A stretch of 64,000 nucleotides of DNA from Haliotis asinina (lineage: Eukaryota > Mollusca > Gastropoda > Lepetellida > Haliotidae). The stretch is from positions 23,193,118 to 23,257,117 of the forward strand of contig NC_090280.1 in the NCBI RefSeq assembly GCF_037392515.1, given 5' to 3'. The notes under the pieces are model-generated. The model saw only the letters and a list, made by a program, of their open reading frames with translations. It ran no database searches and was not told the origin of the DNA. Every line of letters begins with the position of its first letter. Position 1 is the first letter of the stretch. This document shows, piece after piece, positions 20,739 through 32,200 of the stretch. Position numbers and translations under genes: made by a program.

Positions 20739-21257
20739 TTTGCTTCTCCTAATATGTTTTCGTAGTATAAGCAGATTTGATATGTGTTATTGAAAACTGG
20801 AGATATTAAAACTAACTGACCATGCTTCTCAGTCTTAAATATGTCAAAGTTCACACTGGTAACGAGTATCCGGGCCCAGTATCTCTAAAGCTAATAGAAC
20901 CAAGGCGTTGTACGTTTATCTGTTTTGAATGGATATATCCCAGGGTCAAATCCCCTACCACATATGCCCGTGGAATGCTTGCGACTGACTATAGTCCAAA
21001 CTAATCTCAAGTTCACAAAAGTAAGTTTTATATGTGAACGCGATTATCTGCGATAGCTAGAACAGAACAGAATACGAATAACAGTCGCAACTTAAGGGGT
21101 GTAGTAAATTCAGTCAGGTATGTAACGTTGCTTCCTTCTGGTTCGATAAATTTTTACTACTGCTATTCTATTTTAACTTCAATCTAACGGACATCGCTTT
21201 ACTATTTGTTTCCCTTGGCACTACCTTCACGTTGATGTGCAACGGTGCAACCTCTAC

Positions 21258-22110
21258 CAAAGTCAAAAGGTTTATTGTACAAACGGCAACCCACTCATAT
21301 ACATATCATACTGTTTCACACGGGAATGACACATTCTTTAAAGACTTTGTTACTTTTAACTAGTGCATGTTTATTATAATAATGTATAGTGAAAGGTTTG
21401 ATATCTGAGGTTCGTTCTTAGTCCTTATCAAATGATTTGTAATATATTTCTTTCGAAGATCACTATATAATGGACAGACGCACACAGAGTGAATTTCATT
21501 TCCTATTTGTATATGCATAACTGACATATTCGTTCCGATTTTGCAATGAACAATTTTCTTCCCTCATTTTCGACATGGTCTAATGAACCTAGCCCATATT
21601 AGATGAAACGGTTCCCTACAGTTTCCGGCGTGAGTATTGATGAAAAAAATTCCGGTTGAAATAAAGTCTTGAACGTTTTGTAATAGGCATAACGTGAATC
21701 ATCTTCTAAAGTTGAATGCCACTCGAGCTAAATATATTTACAGACCGAGTTCAAAATTCTTTGAGAAACATGTCTACATTTCCAACTGAATCACCAAACC
21801 ATATACAACCATAGCCATGGACAAATAGAAGATTCCTTACACGCGATACCTGTGTAATTTCCCCCATGTTATCTGAATGTAAAATCACGTTGTAGCTATA
21901 CTGGGAAGACGGTGTCCATGCATATGGAGAAGTTTGAACCAGTGTTTTAAACATCTGGGAATTAATATATATTGGCTTTCTCCCACATTCACCATGCACC
22001 ATACAATTTGGTGTAGAGGAGCCAACACTAAGAACGTTCTCCAAACATTCATACCGCTGGAATCCCCATACCCCTGAATCGTATGATAAAGTTGGTTGTA
22101 TAATATGGCT
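21258..22110 (-). mobile_element. 5'-truncated LINE (non-LTR retrotransposon) fragment
   Basis: Extra DNA compared with the paralogous spacers near 41380 and 59870. The minus-strand frame 21751-22113 reads YDSGVWGF, ECLENV, SSTPNCMVHGECGR and PIYINSQMF, the pattern seen near the C-terminal end of many molluscan LINE reverse-transcriptase proteins (Y-G-S-x-x-W-G, then T-P-N-x-x-V-x-G-E-x-G-R). Only the C-terminal part is present and no catalytic domain is seen. 21258-21750 would be its 3' UTR. Confidence 0.65.
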
Positions 22111-22139
22111 CACGTATTCTGCATTACTGTTTAAGAAAG

Positions 22140-24395
22140 TTCATTTAATACGGTTAACGCTACGCTGTTTTGTGAAAATGTAGGTTGAGTGAACGTCCAC
22201 CGTGCTGATGTGTGAGTATTAACTGAACAATTGCTTTACCTGTATACTTTTGAATGTTATCGAGACCAATGTAGTATCTGTAACAAATCTACATGTGATG
22301 TTTATGTTCTCTGTTAGCTGATTGCTTTGTGAACATGCTGTGATAATTCATTGTAAACCATTCTGTTAATGACTACGTAGCACACCATTCAGCTACTGGT
22401 CGTTTATGTACGAGGGAATATAAAGGAGGTTCTAATTATCACCAAGACGTTTTCAGGGTAGAAACTTCATTTTTGATTTTTGGACCTTAAGACCTCTTTA
22501 CATTGTCACCATCCACAGTAACATATTTCTCCCAACATTTCTTGACCTTGTGCAGACCTCTTAAATAGACCCCCTAATTTCATGTAAACACTCCGTCTCT
22601 TCAATGACCTCAAAGGTATCATCATAATGGTGTCCACATCTTGGCTCATTTGTCAGGGACATATGTTCAGTTTGAAAATTCCGTTTTACATCTCACAAGT
22701 ATCAAAAGATGGACTGTCTTCATCATAAACAGATTTCATCTCCTTTTGATTCTGTCGGGCAGTGCAACCATTCAATTGCAAAAGGTTGATAACACTGCAT
22801 GACTCAATCTTCTGGAAACATGGGGTTACTTGTGTTTAGGATGAACTACCAGAAGAATTAATAAAGTGAAGCAAGACGTTACTGGTCCATTAATTAGATA
22901 GGGATTACTGATATTGCCTTGTCGTTTTCAGCACAATTTACAATACATTCCTGGCGATAAAATTATTCCTATTTTACTGCATGAGTCTGAGGTTTGCTGA
23001 GTTAGAGAGCGTAACAAATATACAAACCATTCACATCTTTGTATGTAGAAGCTTTCTTGGAGTGAAGACATTGACACCAACCTACACAGTATTGGGTATA
23101 TGTGGCAGAAATCCTTTGTATATTCTTACATATAAATGTTCCATGAAATATTGAATTAGAGTATTATATGTACCTAATTTAAGATAGCATATTTAATGCA
23201 AGTGGCAAGAATACAATGTTCGCTTGAACCGGACTCTCACTCCCATCGCTTCTGCAGTTCTAAACCTAGAAGTTATACTTTCTGAAAGGGTACTTTTGGC
23301 AGCATACCTCAAGTAACAAACAATTGCAAAATCCCCTAGGAAGAGAAGTGTCAGACAGGAATTAAAGACAGGAAACAGAAAGCAGTGGTGGAACTAGAAG
23401 AGCATGTCTTTGATGACTGGACGTGTTAATGACAGACTGGTAAACAAGTGGAAACATGAAGTGGTTGGAATACATATTTTAAGAACCAGTATGTAATGAC
23501 GTCTTCCTTCCTGGTCATTAACAATCTATTACGCCCAGCTCCATTGAAAACTGCCTCGTGCCTTTGTCCGATCTGAAACCACGTACAGTTAAAATCGTTT
23601 TCTGTGCCACAGTACAGAAATACACAGCTGTATCGTTTTCGAAGGGTGTTATTTCACATTCCATTTGTAACTTCAGCATTTATCATCCAAAACTGTGTAC
23701 AACAGGAGATATGGATTGTGCCAGATCAGACAACATCTCGTAGGAGATATCATTTTAACAGTAGATTTTGCACAAAGCCCTGACAATGCTATGACGTCAT
23801 GAACTCGATAACGTCACAATGTTATGACATCGATGCACCGGAAGTCTGATGGCAGTGCAGTCTTCAGACATGTACAGTTTTCACTGAAAACTAATCAAGA
23901 ATGATTTTGGATGATAAACAGAATCTCACTCTCGTGTTTACTGATATCAATTATATCAATACCCGTTGGTAAAGGTGATAATATCCTTGCCAAGCATCGG
24001 ATATTTGTTACTTTATCAACTTGTGTTGATATACTTGATATCAGTAGACATTTCGATGAGATTCTCTATTTCTTTACACGAGTGGTTGACTGATATCTGC
24101 ATGAAACGGGTTGTTAACAGTTGTTCAAATGTCAGCTGGTGTTAAGCTACAGATCACGATACGTCAGTCCTAAGACAAATACCTCCTGAGGAATACATTC
24201 TAGGCAGAGTGATACCAATCCGGAAGTAGGATAGCAGTAATGTGAATTCCTGTATAATGTGGGACATCTGTTTGAAGTAATCTGGTTCATCAAATTTGCA
24301 GCATTTAAAACTAAAGTAAAACTTTTAAAACATTTATAGAAGACATAAAAACAACGATTTAACGATTTTTAGCGATTCTTATTGAATCGTGTGTG
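22140..24395. other. Duplicated spacer between genes 1 and 2
   Basis: Matches 41400-43600 and 60000-62020 closely. The open frame 23558-23743 recurs at 42756 and 61255 but the reading changes freely and no family is recognised. CRE-like TGACGTCA sites occur near 23793. Confidence 0.5.
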
Positions 24396-24401
24396 AGAGT
24401 G

Positions 24402-24475
24402 TTAGTCCGTGCGTGCGTGCGTGAGTGCGTGCGTGCGTGAGTGCGTGTGTGTCCATGCGCGCGTGTGCATGTATG
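24402..24475 (+). repeat. GTGC microsatellite
   Basis: GTGCGTGCGTGCGTGAGTGC-type tract; shared with 43606-43675 and 62030-62075 at differing lengths. Confidence 0.8.
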
Positions 24476-24686
24476 TTAAGAATGGGTATTATATTTATGT
24501 AGAGTTTTATTTGAGGTGCTGACAATCAAAAGATCACAATCGGAAACCGATCTGTTACTTATGATTTATGGAATTAAGAAATTGTGGAGCCTTAGCCGAC
24601 AAGCCCATCCATTTAGCTCATGTGCAAATTACCATGTGCAATCCTATTATGTGTGTAGTGTTTGATATGTAGAGAAACCTAAACTA

Positions 24687-24803
24687 TGTCCCATGTAATA
24701 CCTTATTTATCAACCGAGTGAATGGTTTGGTATCTAAATCGCTTTCGCTCGTTAGATACCGATGCCATTCACGAGTTTTATAAATATGGTGTTACACGGG
24801 ACA
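24687..24803. mobile_element. Fold-back MITE-like palindrome, copy 1
   Basis: About 117 bp, self-complementary from TGTCCCATGTAATACC to GGTGTTACACGGGACA with an inner stem GGTATCTAA / TTAGATACC and loop ATCGCTTTCGCTCG. Copies at 43888-44004 and 62302-62415. Confidence 0.75.
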
Positions 24804-24929
24804 CAGTTTCGTATTTTATTTATTACTCACCCAGCATTAGCAAAATAATATCGAGCAAAGTACTTCTTTACTAGGAATTCAACGAGTGTGATGACACTAA
24901 GCTTTCCGAAAGTCAAGCAAGGTCTAATG

Positions 24930-25012
24930 CTATTGTGACCGAGGTATTAGCACGTCATAACAATAAAACACTTTGACGTCATACGTACGCCATCACGTGA
25001 TGTTATTACACA
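24930..25012. promoter_or_regulatory. Cluster of CRE-like and palindromic sites
   Basis: TTTGACGTCATACGTACG and CATCACGTGATG lie together; the gene 3 copy (44155-44225) has two TGACGTCA sites, the gene 4 copy (62565-62635) one. Position in the spacer; function is inferred only. Confidence 0.3.
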
Positions 25013-25276
25013 ATGTGTAACTTTCTAAAATTACCTAACAGTGATATCTACAACGGATGAGTAATAAAATGTCGATCGGTGTGTTGAGAAAGCATAAGAG
25101 TTAAATCTTTCTGATAAAAAAGGTTAAAGCTATATTGATTGACAAATTGTGTGCACAATCCTCTGTTAAAAATAGCATCGTGGAAAACATTTCCTGTTGC
25201 TGGGTGATTAGTAAATGAAGTACTTTTGTTTTGGCAGCTGAAACGTTAGCTTGTTGAGATGTTAAACTGTATAGGC

Positions 25277-25830
25277 TGTGTTGAAAAGTGGAGACACGTG
25301 CAGATGTGGAACTGTACCGTCAGTTTGGGTTTCACCTAGTACTGTGGTCCTCTGTTGAGGAAGATGAAGGATGGAAAGACGTGTAGATGTGGAACTGTAC
25401 CGTCAGTTTAGGTTTCACCTAGTACTGTGGTCCTCTGTTGAGGAAGATGAAGGATGGAAAGACGTGCAGATGTGGAACTGTACCGTCAGTTTGGGTTTCA
25501 CCTAGTACTGTGGTCCTCTGTTGAGGAAGATGAAGGATGGAGAGACGTGTAGATGTGGAACTGTACCGTCAGTATAGGTTTTAGCTGGTACTGTGGTCCC
25601 CTGTTGAGGAAGATGAAGGATGGAGAGACGTGTAGCCGTGGAACTGTACCGTCAGTTTAGGTTTCACCTGGTACTGTGGTCCATTGATGAGGAAGATGAA
25701 GGATGGAGAGACGTGTAGCCGTGGAACTGTACCGTCAGTTTAGGTTTCACCTGGTACTGTGGTCCTCTTTTGAGGAAGATGAAGGATGGAGAGATGTGTA
25801 GATGTGGAACTGATCCCGCATTAGTCGTTC
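25277..25830 (-). repeat. 83-bp minisatellite, about seven units, gene 2 C-terminus and 3' UTR
   Basis: GTACTGTGG marks at 25338, 25421, 25504, 25587, 25670 and 25753 are each 83 bp apart. Expanded relative to genes 1, 3 and 4. The stop codon of gene 2 (25747-25749) lies at the end of the first unit read on the minus strand. Confidence 0.85.
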
Positions 25831-26289
25831 GTAATCGTATAGGGGTAAGACATCGTTGTTGGAAGCACGAGGTACATCACTGAAGTCATGGGATAATCTC
25901 TCTGCCATCACAGTGAGATATTCACCAAATCTGTAATCACAACATTACACTTATGTTGCACTTGCCCATAGGTGTATGTATTTTTCTTTCAAGCAGTGTG
26001 CAACGGAAATCACCTCCTATAAACCACTTCAACTATGGTCATAGATTTCCAACACTTTTTTAGCAAATTGTGCATCAGTTACATAGATACATTTGCTACT
26101 TTCTCTGTCATTTCCACAGGTAATCGATGCCGGCGTTTATCTAAGATTTCTAAAGGTACGTTGAGTAAATGGTGTTTGACACAGAAGACAGCAACCGTTC
26201 ATATGAAGATTTGTTCACTAGTTATTACGATGACTGACTCCAGCACTTAAGATAAAAACATGAAAACGTGTACCTGTTGTCCTGGTTCT
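25747..26289 (-). CDS. Gene 2 terminal exons
   Basis: Micro-exon 26274-26289 (ENQDN) and last exon 25747-25930: FGEYLTVMAERLS, then LPLYDYERLM, then QFHIYTSLHPSSSS and TGA at 25747-25749. Y-L-T-V and Y-E-R-L are Y-x-x-hydrophobic motifs about 25 residues apart. Confidence 0.74.
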
Positions 26290-29200
26290 CTGCAAGTAAA
26301 ACAAAAGACTGAGTAACAGTAAAGAATTAGTCGCTCTCAGACTAGTCCATCAATATCACTAAAACTAGAACACTATAAATATGGCTTCATTATGCTCATA
26401 TGGGGAATCGAACCTGCGTCTGTGGCGTGAACACCCTATCCACTGGCCTACCGACCGCTCCATTACTGAATAAAGGAATCAAAACAACTTCACAAACTAA
26501 AATGAGAACAAAATATTGCAGCACGTCAAGGTGAACCACGGATATGCCCGTATACTGTTCGACGCTGCATTCAACAATATCCCAGCTAGACTACGCTTGT
26601 CTGATACACGCCAGACTTGCCGAGAACACCCAGTGGTTGATATAAAGATTTACGCAACTGGGATACGTCGGAAAAACATGCATGAGCATAATCAACCAGC
26701 GTTTCTCACCTGTTGTAACAAGCATGGTTGTTGAAGTTCTGACCAGGCCCTCACGTTGGGGTAAATTTTTGTTGGTTGTGGTGTGTTGGGGATTGGAGGG
26801 GTGGGGGTTGAAACTTACATTGCATGCAAAAATATTCATGCATTCGTTGTACCTTTCACGTCCCTGCAAACAAGAACAGTGACTGCTGCCACCACAACTG
26901 CCACAGCAGTCAGCATAATGGAGTAGACAGCTACGATGGGGACGATGTCGTCTACGTTTGCATCACCTTCTGATACAAGACAAAGATGACACATATCAGT
27001 ATTAAGTATGATAATTCATGTGACAATATAGCGACGTATTTCACCATGGTGTATTTTCTAGTTCCTGTTACAGCACTAAATAACTTTATGACATAAATAA
27101 TGTCAACTGACAAAACAGTATTTTGCTCTACAAGAACTATGACACAATAAAGTAAGCAAGCGATGAATAAGGAAGAATCATTCACCGGGATGACCATTAC
27201 AGCTCTCCAGACTAGTGGATCCTTTTCCCCAACACGTCCTATCACCAATATCTGGTCGTCCTTTATGAACACTGAGAAATGTCCTACGTATTCGGACATC
27301 TGGAATATCCGACTCTATTTACAATGTTATAGCTATTCTATTATGGCTATTTCAGACTAAATAATCGGGGGTTTTGGTCTCCTTGGTTGGTTTGAGACAC
27401 AGTCCTGTTCCAGGCTTCAGACACTAGCCAGTTCGTGCTACGTTTACTCGACATATCAGTACCCTATACGGCAGTTCGAGTTTCACAGTGGTTACACATC
27501 ATGCTAGTTGTTAACCTTCAGACACCAACCTTCTATTTCCTGGTAGCTCCCATCATTTTCGTCTTCCCTGTGATACGACACCACACTGGTAAAAGGGAAC
27601 ATTGAACGTGAGCATAATGAGAGGAAATTATTAAGCTGTGACACGCTCTCAGTTCATGTCGCGCTCCTAGTCGTGTATAGTTTTGTCTGGTTGGTTTGTT
27701 GTTTAACGCCACACTCAACAATATGACAACTATATGTTGACGATCTATAAATAAATGGTCTTGGATCACATAATCCAGTGTTCAACAGCTGTTCGTCAGC
27801 TTTTACGACAAGTATGGGTTGATGAAAATCACTTTACCACGGGTAATTACACCCATGTGGTGATGAAATATTTATTCATCTTACTTGAAGATTGATGAAC
27901 ATACTCACCGATGACGAGCACATCCTCTCTCTGAAAGTTTAAAGTGGGTGGGAACAATTATGCATACCAACTTAAAGTATATATTTATTTCTTGCACACT
28001 GATGTTACCATTTTTTCTCCATTTAGAAGTTTAAGAGTTTAAGAGATACTGTACATCATACGGTATGAGTTTCAGTAGAAGGTCAATCAGTGCTAATAGT
28101 TGTCAGAATTATAAAATGTTAATAGACCTGTAGTCTTGGTTGCAAACGGTTCCGGACTGTTTTTCAGACATTCTACATAACACTACCCCTTAAATACTTC
28201 GTATGACCTGTTTAACGTCATCTGAATCAACCGACGTGACGTACTAGAATGACGTCCAGCACCAACCTACTATCTCCTCGTAGCCTCCGCCTGTGTCTGC
28301 GTCACGGGTGTAAGTGACAACGCTGGGGGAAGGAAATGTAGAAGGTAGTTGGAATCAAGGATATTTACAAAAAGCAATCCGCTGTCCTCAGACACAAAAT
28401 TTTGCAAAAGGACAAAAAAGTTGTTACAGTTATATGCATGAATGTGTTAGCAAAATGGGTAAGTAAGTTAATAGTATTTGAAGCTCTTCTAACGTTTGCC
28501 TGAAAGAACGAAATCTTTTTGACACCAACAGCTCATTAACGATGTGCCATTAATTCTGCTTGGGCTTATGCCTCACATATACTGCTACTGATAAGTGAAA
28601 TAGAGCTAATCAAATCACTGTATTTGTGATTAAGTGTTTCCACAATAGCAGCTACTACATAATTTTAAGTCAGCTGTTTACACATTTGGCCTTACTCACC
28701 GATTACATGTGCATCCTTTACCTGAAACAAATAATTTTGTGTAAATAATGACATATCCACAATGTTAGATGCAAAATAGAAGATAAACGAATTTCCGGTA
28801 TAATTATACATCTTTGAAGTGGAAATAAATATCTTGCTATTTGTAGAACGACATGTTTATAGAACGACATGTTTGTACAACGACATGTTTGTAGAACAAA
28901 CGCAACCTGAGTAACACCAGTGTCTTGAGGCATGAATGTCGATTAAAACTAGTGTCCTGCAGCCAATGTAAACATAAACTTGGAAACTGAAGTCCATTAA
29001 ACATGTAAATTTGTGCACACTGTTGATATATATCCTCTTCAAGCATCATCTTGAAGGTTCCATACAGAATTACTTTAGAAACGCGAGTATCATATTATCA
29101 TTCATTATGGAGGAGGCAAAACGAACAGAAACTGTGCTCAAATTAATCTGACTTTCACAGATGAACTTGACGCATACCAAGAAATGCCCACGTGACCCAC

Positions 29201-32200
29201 CATTTGCTGGAAATCAACTTTTCACCTGCAAAATCCGTGAAAATGCATAAACGTGGCGTTTTCACAACACATTGTCAGATCAGTCAACTGTATACCAAAA
29301 TCACACCGAAATTTTGAACTGCACCAAATTGTTGACTTGGGTACAACATGTGATCGAGCACATCTTTGCCAACCATGTGTCTAGCCCGAGATCGCCGCAT
29401 ACAAGTTCAAGCCAGCCTCCAGAACAGATATTACCATTCATGGAAGAAGGGATATCGTCAGTCTCCAGACGGTACGATAGCGATTACGTCAGCAAGGGCT
29501 GCGTGCGCATAAGTATTCTATTCACTGACGAGTCCTGATTTCATCTCAGTCATGCGTATACAAGGATCAGAGTGACGTGGACAGCGTAACGGTGATTGTT
29601 GAGTTCAGCAGGGCTGAGGGAAGCGTATGACTAATGATTTGTTGAGAGACTGATAGTCATGACAGGACACGTGTGGACGTCTGCCGTAGTCGAGTTACAG
29701 CTCAAAATGATACTTACTGAGAACAAGAGTCGTTCCTGCTCCCAGCATGGCGCCAGATCAACGTCTTCACATTTTGCAGCAGGATTATGCAAATGACGGT
29801 CATAACCGTTACTGACATTGGCTCTGTGAAAGTTTTGAGCGCGTTTGGAAATAAATTTGATCCCTTCAACGTTATCGTTAATTCAACTTTGCACTGACTA
29901 CTTTTGTTTTTTCTTGTGTTTCAACCCTGATTGACAATTTCAGTGTCAAGAGGGACAAGTTCTTTTCTTCGTTTAAAACGGAGATTCAACGTCTTATCCC
30001 AATGGTGCGTTTCTAAAGTAGTTCAGTATACTTCACAGTCTCCTCTCACAATCTGTCCTCTTTCAAACTCTTCCTTAAAGACGGTCTCAGATTCCATTTC
30101 CCCACAAGAGACTTAGTCTTCTTCCTTGATGAATTGTTACCATCAAGGACACTTTTACATTTAATCAAGATACACAGCAGACACGTAACAAATCACACCT
30201 AGAGAGAATCAGTAATATAGGTAGGACAAAATCATCATTTCCTTGAAAATGTATCACATGTCAGTATGAAGTGAAATAATTATCAGCTAGCTTTCTACTG
30301 AGTATGGGTGGAAATAGACATCAGCCTCTACATACCAAAGTATTGTTACATGTTTTACAGACAAAGAAGAGGCTTGAAATCAATACTTATTAGTACTGCT
30401 TAACATTTCTATAGGTGCATAGATGTATATGAGTTGTGGGGTAAAACTATTTAAAGTACTACTCTGGTAACTATCTGATCCCCCATCCCCACCTTCCTAA
30501 CCAGCGCGTCGTTTTCCCAGACTGTCATACATTATTCACTACATATAAGAAAGTGCAAAGGGATAACTTACTGACGATGCACTGAACACATACACACGCA
30601 CACACGCACACACGCACACGCACACTCACGCACACGCACAAGCATCCACTCAACACGCTATTAAGTGAGATCGGTATATGTAATTACTGAACCAAAGTGT
30701 TTGTGAGTTCTAGTCATTCACTGTCACATCACACCGTTTTACCTCCACGTCTCTGTTTTCTACAAACAACAACCATGACGACGACAGTGATGATCACGAT
30801 CAGGATGGAGCAGACAGCAGTCACTGGGACGATGGAAACGACACCAGATTCATTCAGCTCACGTGCTGAAACATTTAATATGGACAACATTCAGTTTAGC
30901 ATTGTATAATCCTGTTTACTTTACAGAAACAAATAACATCCAAGATATGTTGCTTTATTTAAGGTACATGATGTGAGTGAGTAAATGAGTGGAGTTTTAT
31001 ATCACTTATAACCCAGAAACATCACCCCTCTTAAGAAGATTTTAATTAGGTTCATGGCATGTCAACCGGGTTGACCCTTCCGATGTTCATCTAAAATGAC
31101 ACTTTCCAACTGCAATATAACCAGTTGCGTTCTCGATACAACACCCATCGATCCATCTTCATAGAGGGATCCAATAATAATGGTCAAGTTACCAGTGCTA
31201 CTGTCATTGCATCAATTTGAAGGGAGTAAAAACTTTATTACATATCTCATGCAAATATAATCTTGAATTTTACATATTCTGTCACAAAGCATGTTTCCGG
31301 AATCTGTGGAGGCCTTACTGAAGACCTCTAGTGTCAGGTTGCGTGATGCACTCCCATGGCTGTTGTTGACGTGACACGTGTACTGTCCAGACACAGACAC
31401 ATCTATAGCTGGTATAGACAACACAGCCTTCCTGTGTCCTGTAATCACCATCTGTCTGGATGTGTCCCACCAGGTTACAGTGCAGGCAGGGTTACAGTCA
31501 GCAGAACATCTCACTGTTACAGGTTTCCCTTCTTCTACCTCCAGATCGTCCCTTGTGCCGTGAAACTGTATCTGGTCAGGTCCATCTGCAAAGCATGTGA
31601 TATAATCAGAAATAATAATTTGATAACTTGATATTTCCTTCTATCATACCAATACCACCTTATATCAATTTCACTTGAATTAATATTTCATCAACTTTCG
31701 GTTTAGACTTTTGAAGTTGGTTATGTTTTATTTTTTACTCAATGCCTATTCTACTTTTAGTGTTGATCACATCTACATCTGCTAGCCTTGTCGAGTCTAG
31801 GCTCACCAATATAAGACTCCCAGTTTCAAAGATCTTACTGTTGTCACGAAAATATTACATTCAAATGCAAACGACGACACATTACGCACATTCTGTTTTT
31901 GTTCCTCTAAGTCATACGTGTACGTATCAGTCAGGTATTCCGACTGGATGGTCGACCGCGACCGCAGCAGGGGAAACGTCCAATGTTTTCTTTGTACGAG
32001 CTGGATAGCCGCTCAACTGTGATTTTGTTAACAGTGGGAATCTACAGTCAACTGTATTTTGTATGTACACGTCCGATATTGTCATTTGTATGCTCCGCCT
32101 GACCAACGTTGACAGTTCGAGTCATGTATTATCTTGACGTTCCTGTATATCTCATCTGATGCCCTTACGATTGTATCTCTAATGATCAGTGCCTGTACCA

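Noticed and set aside
22140-24395. Repeated 60-61 codon plus-strand frames in the spacers (23558, 42756, 61255 and others)
   Set aside because: They recur because the spacers are duplicated; there is no family pattern and no splice context.
26402-26465. A true tRNA gene on the minus strand
   Set aside because: Boxes A and B are present, but I see no matching acceptor stem or clean anticodon arm, and four copies share one intron position: a SINE head.
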